A DNA stretch of 64,000 bases from Acrocarpospora pleiomorpha (lineage in GTDB: Bacteria; Actinomycetota; Actinomycetes; Streptosporangiales; Streptosporangiaceae), in assembly GCF_009687885.1 (NCBI RefSeq), contig NZ_BLAF01000011.1:145548-209547 (forward strand), read 5' to 3'. The notes below the pieces were generated by a model, which saw only the letters and a program-made list of their open reading frames with translations, was not told where the DNA came from and did no database searches. Below, in pieces: positions 60,218 through 64,000 of this stretch (position 1 is the first letter of the stretch; every line of letters begins with the position of its first letter). A program made the translations under genes and the position numbers.

Positions 60218-61228
60218 TCACGGGGGCTGCTCGCCCGAACCCCGGGTGAGCAGCTCCACCGGGACCGTGACCCGGTGGACCGGCCGGTTGTGGTCGGCGA
60301 TGCGGGCCCTGAGCAGGTCGATGGCGGTGGCGCCGATGGCCTGGTCGTCCTGGGCCACCACGGTCAGGTCGGGTCGTAACAAGGTGGCCAGCTCGGAGTC
60401 GTCGAACCCGACGACGGCCACCCTCCTGTCGTCGAAGCTCCGGACCACCTCGACGCTGATCGTGGCGTTGCCCGTGATGATCGCGGTCGCCGGGTCAGGG
60501 CCGCCGAGCGCGGTGGCCAGGGCGTTCGCGATCCTGGCCGGTTGGATCGGGCCGGTGTGGACCATGCCGTCCAGGGCGGCGCCGGCCTCGGCGGCGCAGG
60601 CGCGGAACGCGGTGGCACGTTCCTGGGCGGTGAAGATGCGCTCGTCGTCGCCGATGTAGGCGATCCGGCGGTGGCCGTGCGCGGCCAGGTGCGCGTACGC
60701 CGCCTGGATGCCCGCCGCGTTGTCGGAGATCACGCAGTCCACGTCCAGGCCGAGCACCGGCCGGTCCACGGCGACCAGGCATAGCCCGGCGGCCAGTTCC
60801 GGCAGCAGGTAGCCGTGGTCGGCGCCGATCGGCTCCAGCACGATCCCGTCGAAGCGGCGGCGGCACATCGACTCGACCACCCGGCGTTCCAACCGCTCGT
60901 CGTCCTCGGTGGAGGCGGCCAGCACCATCAGGTCGGCCGCCCGGGCGGCCCGCTCGACCGCGCGCAGCACCGGGTTGACGTGGGAGAGCTGGCGAACGGC
61001 CGCGCCGAGCGTGCCGGTCACGCCCAGGCGCAGGTGCCGGGCCCGCTCGTCCGGCCGGTAGTCGAGCGCGGCGATCGCGTCGTGCACACGTTTGGCCAGC
61101 TCGGCTCCGACCGTCGTGTCGTCGTTGACCACCCGCGAGACCGTGCGCAGGGCCACGCCCGCCTCCCGGGCCACGTCGACCATCGTCGGCCGCCGGGTCC
61201 TGCCGCGCTTGTTCACCTCACCGTGCAT
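60218..61228 (-). CDS. LacI-family transcriptional regulator
   Basis: A 336-residue LacI repressor. HTH TMVDVAREAGVALRTVSRVVND lies near residue 15, followed by hinge LRLGVTGTLGAAVRQ and a Peripla_BP-type ligand domain to the end (VVGFDDSELATLLRPDLTVVAQD). The ATG at 61228 is preferred for distance to the HTH; longer frames begin at 61264 and 61321. It probably regulates the neighbouring sugar importer or TAP genes and itself, via the palindrome at 61334. It converges with TAP copy 2 with no bases between stop codons. Confidence 0.88.
   Translation of the reverse strand: MHGEVNKRGRTRRPTMVDVAREAGVALRTVSRVVNDDTTVGAELAKRVHDAIAALDYRPDERARHLRLGVTGTLGAAVRQLSHVNPVLRAVERAARAADLMVLAASTEDDERLERRVVESMCRRRFDGIVLEPIGADHGYLLPELAAGLCLVAVDRPVLGLDVDCVISDNAAGIQAAYAHLAAHGHRRIAYIGDDERIFTAQERATAFRACAAEAGAALDGMVHTGPIQPARIANALATALGGPDPATAIITGNATISVEVVRSFDDRRVAVVGFDDSELATLLRPDLTVVAQDDQAIGATAIDLLRARIADHNRPVHRVTVPVELLTRGSGEQPP
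60226..60254. terminator. Terminator hairpin of TAP copy 2 inside the LacI coding end
   Basis: A 12-bp stem with one G.T pair (GCTGCTCGCCCG ... CGGGTGAGCAGC) and a 5-base loop. It lies within the last codons of the convergent LacI gene (encoding LLTRGSGEQ). It is homologous to the hairpin at 58361-58383. Confidence 0.65.
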
Positions 61229-61333
61229 GTGCCCATCATTCTCATGATCGCCGTCCTTGGCCATCCGGGGGATGTGACCAATTCGTTGCCGTCCTCGCTC
61301 TTTGAAACCTCGCGGTAACACTCTACCTTTCGG

Positions 61334-61345
61334 GATAACGTTATC
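61334..61345. promoter_or_regulatory. GATAACGTTATC palindrome upstream of lacI
   Basis: A perfect 12-bp palindrome with central CG, as in LacI operators, 106 bases upstream of the lacI ATG. Likely its autoregulatory site. Confidence 0.6.
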
Positions 61346-61449
61346 TCACTCCCGCCAGTCGAGCAGCCGCTCCTACGCCGGGGCATCGCCCAAGAGCTCG
61401 GCTCCGCCGTTGACCTGGATCGAGTCGTTGGACACGTCGTCGCCCGACG

Positions 61450-62232
61450 CTAGTGCAGGACTCTCTCGATGAACGCCTGACACCTGGGGTCCGCGGGCTG
61501 CGTGAGAACCTTCTCGGCCGGCCCGGACTCGAGAACACGACCCTGGTCCATGAAGACGACCCGATCAGCCACCTCGCGAGCGAATCCGAGCTCATGCGTG
61601 ACGACCATCATGGTCATGCCCGCTGACGCCAGTTCCCGCATCACTTCGAGCACTTCGCCCACGAGTTCCGGATCAAGTGCCGAGGTGGGCTCATCGAAGA
61701 GCATCAGGGACGGATTCATCGCGAGTGCGCGGGCGATCGCGACGCGCTGTTGCTGACCACCGGAAAGGTGCGCGGGGTAGGCGCCGCTCTTCGAACGAAG
61801 CCCGACCCGCTCCAGGAGCGACATCGCCTGGGCCTCGGCGGCGTCCCGTTTCACACGACCGACTCGGGTGGGCCCTTCGATGATGTTCTGGAGGACGGTC
61901 ATGTGCGGGAAGAGGTTGAATCGCTGGAAGACCATGCCGATCGACTGACGCTGGCGGGCCTTCTCCCGCTCGGACAGGACCTCCAGCCGGTCGCCGGCCT
62001 GCTTGACTCCGATGAGTTCGTCCCCGATCCAGATGAGCCCCGAGCTGATCTCCTCAAGTTGGTTCGCGCAGCGCAGCAGCGTCGTCTTGCCAGAACCCGA
62101 AGGCCCGATCAGACAGACCACCTCTCCCGCGGCGACGTCAAGCGAGACGTCGAACAGAACCTGGTGGTCGCCGAAGTGCTTGTTCACATTCTGATAGGTC
62201 ACCGAGTACACGCTGCGCGTCCTTCGAATCAC
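61450..62232 (-). CDS. Polar amino-acid ABC transporter ATPase (GlnQ type)
   Basis: A 260-residue ATPase. Walker [15 protein letters not shown]-loop [19 protein letters not shown], signature [15 protein letters not shown], Walker [15 protein letters not shown] and switch His in [11 protein letters not shown] are all present. The [10 protein letters not shown] context is typical of amino-acid importers. The GTG start overlaps the permease stop (GTGA at 62229). Confidence 0.94.
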   Translation of the reverse strand: MIRRTRSVYSVTYQNVNKHFGDHQVLFDVSLDVAAGEVVCLIGPSGSGKTTLLRCANQLEEISSGLIWIGDELIGVKQAGDRLEVLSEREKARQRQSIGMVFQRFNLFPHMTVLQNIIEGPTRVGRVKRDAAEAQAMSLLERVGLRSKSGAYPAHLSGGQQQRVAIARALAMNPSLMLFDEPTSALDPELVGEVLEVMRELASAGMTMMVVTHELGFAREVADRVVFMDQGRVLESGPAEKVLTQPADPRCQAFIERVLH

Positions 62233-63119
62233 TTGGGGTCATCTGGCATGGGCTCGACGTGGGCGGCCGCCCCGAAACCTCGGCCGAAGTACCGCTCGAT
62301 GTAATGCTGGATCACCGTCAGCACCGAAACACAGACCAGGTACCAGAATGCACAGACCATGAGCAGTTCGACGACACGATTGTTGACGAAGTAGATGATC
62401 TGCGCCTGACGCAGCAGCTCGTTGTAGGAGATGATCGCGGCGAGCGAGGTGTACTTCAGCATGCCGATCACCGAGTTGCCGATCGGCGGCACGATCACTC
62501 GCATGGCCTGCGGCATGATGATGCGGCGCATCAATTGACGCTTCGACATCCCCATGGCCAGCGCCGCCTCGGTCTGCCCCTGGTCGATCGACTTGATTCC
62601 GGCGCGGATGACCTCCGAGGTGTACGCGCTGTCCGAGATCCCGAGACCGAGGAACGCGGCCAGGAACGGCGTCATCACATTGATCGTGTCGTCCGACCAG
62701 ATTCCGGGAATCGAGATGACCGGGAAGATCAGTGCGATGTTGAACCAGAGCAACAGCTGAAGCAGGGTCGGCGTTCCCCGGAAGAGCCAGACATAGAACT
62801 TCGCGCTCGCACTGGTGACCAGGTTGTGCGAAAGGCCCATGATGGCGATCACGGTCCCCAGCACCAGGGAAAGGACCATGGTGAGGAAGGTCAGAAGAAT
62901 CGTCGTGCGGACGCCCTTGAGGATCGCGTCGTCGAAGAGGTAGTCGCCGACCATGTCCCATTCGATTTTGGCGCCCGCGAACGACTTGACCATGAACGCG
63001 AGGAAGAGCGTGATGAGAACGCCGGCGACCCACTGGCCGTACTTCGGCCTGCGATAACGGGGCGCGGACACGAGTTCGGTGTACGGAGCGCCGTCGCGCC
63101 GGTTGGGGGTGACTGTCAT
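62229..63119 (-). CDS. Polar amino-acid ABC transporter permease (HisM/GlnP type)
   Basis: A 296-residue permease. A longer N-terminal cytoplasmic part precedes the HisM-type core, with [38 protein letters not shown], the EAA motif [26 protein letters not shown] and a C-terminal IERYFGRG. The ATG at 63119 has AGGA upstream. A strong hairpin lies between it and the binding-protein gene. Confidence 0.93.
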   Translation of the reverse strand: MTVTPNRRDGAPYTELVSAPRYRRPKYGQWVAGVLITLFLAFMVKSFAGAKIEWDMVGDYLFDDAILKGVRTTILLTFLTMVLSLVLGTVIAIMGLSHNLVTSASAKFYVWLFRGTPTLLQLLLWFNIALIFPVISIPGIWSDDTINVMTPFLAAFLGLGISDSAYTSEVIRAGIKSIDQGQTEAALAMGMSKRQLMRRIIMPQAMRVIVPPIGNSVIGMLKYTSLAAIISYNELLRQAQIIYFVNNRVVELLMVCAFWYLVCVSVLTVIQHYIERYFGRGFGAAAHVEPMPDDPK

Positions 63120-63208
63120 GGTTGAAGCTTTCCTGCCAAGATCGCGGTCCAAATCTGCCGTCCCTCGTCTTCGCCTCATCCTGTTGTCCGGGACCAGGGA
63201 AGGGATCA

Positions 63209-63247
63209 GTCCTGGCGGCACTTCCTGGCCAGTCCCGCCGCCAGGAC
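63209..63247. terminator. Intra-operon hairpin between binding protein and permease
   Basis: A perfect 11-bp stem (GTCCTGGCGGC ... GCCGCCAGGAC) with a 17-base loop lies just after the binding-protein stop and before the permease. Such hairpins commonly reduce read-through and stabilise the binding-protein transcript. Confidence 0.6.
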
Positions 63248-63253
63248 CGGCGT

Positions 63254-64000
63254 CTAGCTCACCGGTTCGAGGTTGACGGTGACCTCGGTGACAGCGGCGT
63301 CCGTCAGGCCGTACTTCTCGAGGATCTTCGTGTAGGTACCGTCCGCGATGATGGCCTTCATCGCCGCCGCGAGAGCGTCCTTCAGCGCCGCGTCAGCCTT
63401 CGGGACCTGGATCGCGGTGCGCGTCTCGACGAACGGCTCGCCCACGACCTTGAACGCTCCGGGCTCGAGAATCTTCGCTCGGTACGCGGCGTTGATGATC
63501 GGCTCTACGGCGGCGACCGCACGGCCGGTCCTCATGTTGAGGAAGTTCGCGGAGGATTCGGCCGCGTCGACCATCTTGATGGCCGGCAGGCCGGCACCGA
63601 CGCACTTGTCCTTGCTGAACGCGTCGAGGTACTCGTCGTACTGGGTCGAGTTGAACTCGCGGGAGACCGCGGCGCCGCACAGGTCGGTGTTCTTGGTCCA
63701 GCCCTTGGAATCAGCCGTGTCGGCCGGAGCGATGAACGCCGGACCGTTCGCGATGTAGTCGACGTACCACGCGACATCGTGGCGCTCCGGGAGGTCGGAC
63801 GATCCTGACAGGATGGCGTCGATGCGACCGCTGTCGAGTGAGGGCTGCAGCTGCTCGAACTGGGAGTACTGCCAGTCCACCTTCACCCCGAGAGCGGCGC
63901 CCAGAGCTTCGCCGACTTCGATGTCGAATCCGGTGTGCTTCTCGCCCTCGATCATCGAGAACGGGGGGTAGGGAGGCGAGTTCCCGAAGGAGATCTTTCC
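63254..64000 (-). CDS. Polar amino-acid ABC transporter substrate-binding protein (5' end outside window)
   Basis: The C-terminal 248 residues of an SBP_bac_3 protein, running off the window end. Features are FGNSPPYPPFSMI, HTGFDIEVGEALGAALGVKVDW, then DAILSGSSDLPERHDVAWYVDYI, and the late AIIADGTYTKILEKYGL. It binds a polar amino acid or opine-like ligand for the GlnP/Q-type genes downstream. The signal peptide lies beyond base 64000. Confidence 0.92.
   Translation of the reverse strand, partial: GKISFGNSPPYPPFSMIEGEKHTGFDIEVGEALGAALGVKVDWQYSQFEQLQPSLDSGRIDAILSGSSDLPERHDVAWYVDYIANGPAFIAPADTADSKGWTKNTDLCGAAVSREFNSTQYDEYLDAFSKDKCVGAGLPAIKMVDAAESSANFLNMRTGRAVAAVEPIINAAYRAKILEPGAFKVVGEPFVETRTAIQVPKADAALKDALAAAMKAIIADGTYTKILEKYGLTDAAVTEVTVNLEPVS

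Noticed and set aside
61341..61595. Small minus-strand frame before the amino-acid ATPase stop
   Set aside because: It overlaps the coding end of the ATPase gene and the LacI operator region and has no domain.

Overview
The window is high-GC DNA (GC- or C-rich third codon positions, many GTG starts, stop/start overlaps of the ATGA, GTGA and TGATG kind). Its gene content is that of a filamentous actinomycete: a conservon (cvnA-D), mycoredoxin, a DUF2690 regulator, an SCO3242-type prenyltransferase and a secreted phospholipase A2. A member of the Streptosporangiales (Nonomuraea/Streptosporangium-like) is a reasonable guess, but no rRNA, tRNA or marker gene is present to prove it. It looks like chromosomal accessory sequence dominated by catabolic and transport operons. 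I saw no insertion sequence, CRISPR array, tRNA or replication origin.

Region by region. 0-3.8 kb: the end of a hydantoinase/acetone-carboxylase-like operon (hyuA end, hyuB carrying a fused zinc domain, an SDR). 3.9-7.5 kb: small membrane and secreted proteins, a phospholipase A2, a transporter-gene relic, and a TetR/membrane-protein pair behind two matching palindromes. 7.5-11.1 kb: a conservon whose GTPase gene carries a one-base deletion. 11.5-18.4 kb: an acetyltransferase, a secreted delta-60-repeat protein divergent from an XRE/DUF2690 regulator, a PucR regulator/esterase pair, and a leaderless CHAP peptidoglycan hydrolase coupled to a 45-residue acidic ORF. 18.5-24.4 kb: an accessory patch with broken genes, a sulfite-oxidase-type enzyme and mycoredoxin. 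24.4-31.9 kb: a peptide ABC importer with an embedded S9 peptidase and an XRE-cupin regulator. 31.9-38.8 kb: seven overlapping genes forming an ebo-type cluster with an inositol-phosphate-synthase-like enzyme and a 12-codon leader ORF. 39-51.4 kb: a probable L-fucose (or related deoxysugar/sugar-acid) block, made of a GH95-like secreted glycosidase, sugar ABC importer, L-fuconate dehydratase, ROK regulator, epimerase/dehydrogenase and ManD-type dehydratase, linked by a shared palindromic motif. 51.4-61.3 kb: a TetR-LacI fusion regulator, a second sugar importer, a tandem pair of secreted TAP-type peptidases and a LacI regulator. 61.4-64 kb: a polar amino-acid importer cut by the window end.

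How it fits together: most of the window is for scavenging. Secreted or cytoplasmic hydrolases (GH95, TAP, S9) sit beside the importer expected to handle their products, each with a local one-component regulator. The items most worth a second look are the ebo-type operon with an Ino1-like cyclase where other ebo clusters have EboD, the TetR-LacI fusion with a heptapeptide-repeat linker, the shared ATACATCSGATGTAT-like sites, the leaderless CHAP enzyme, and several decaying genes.
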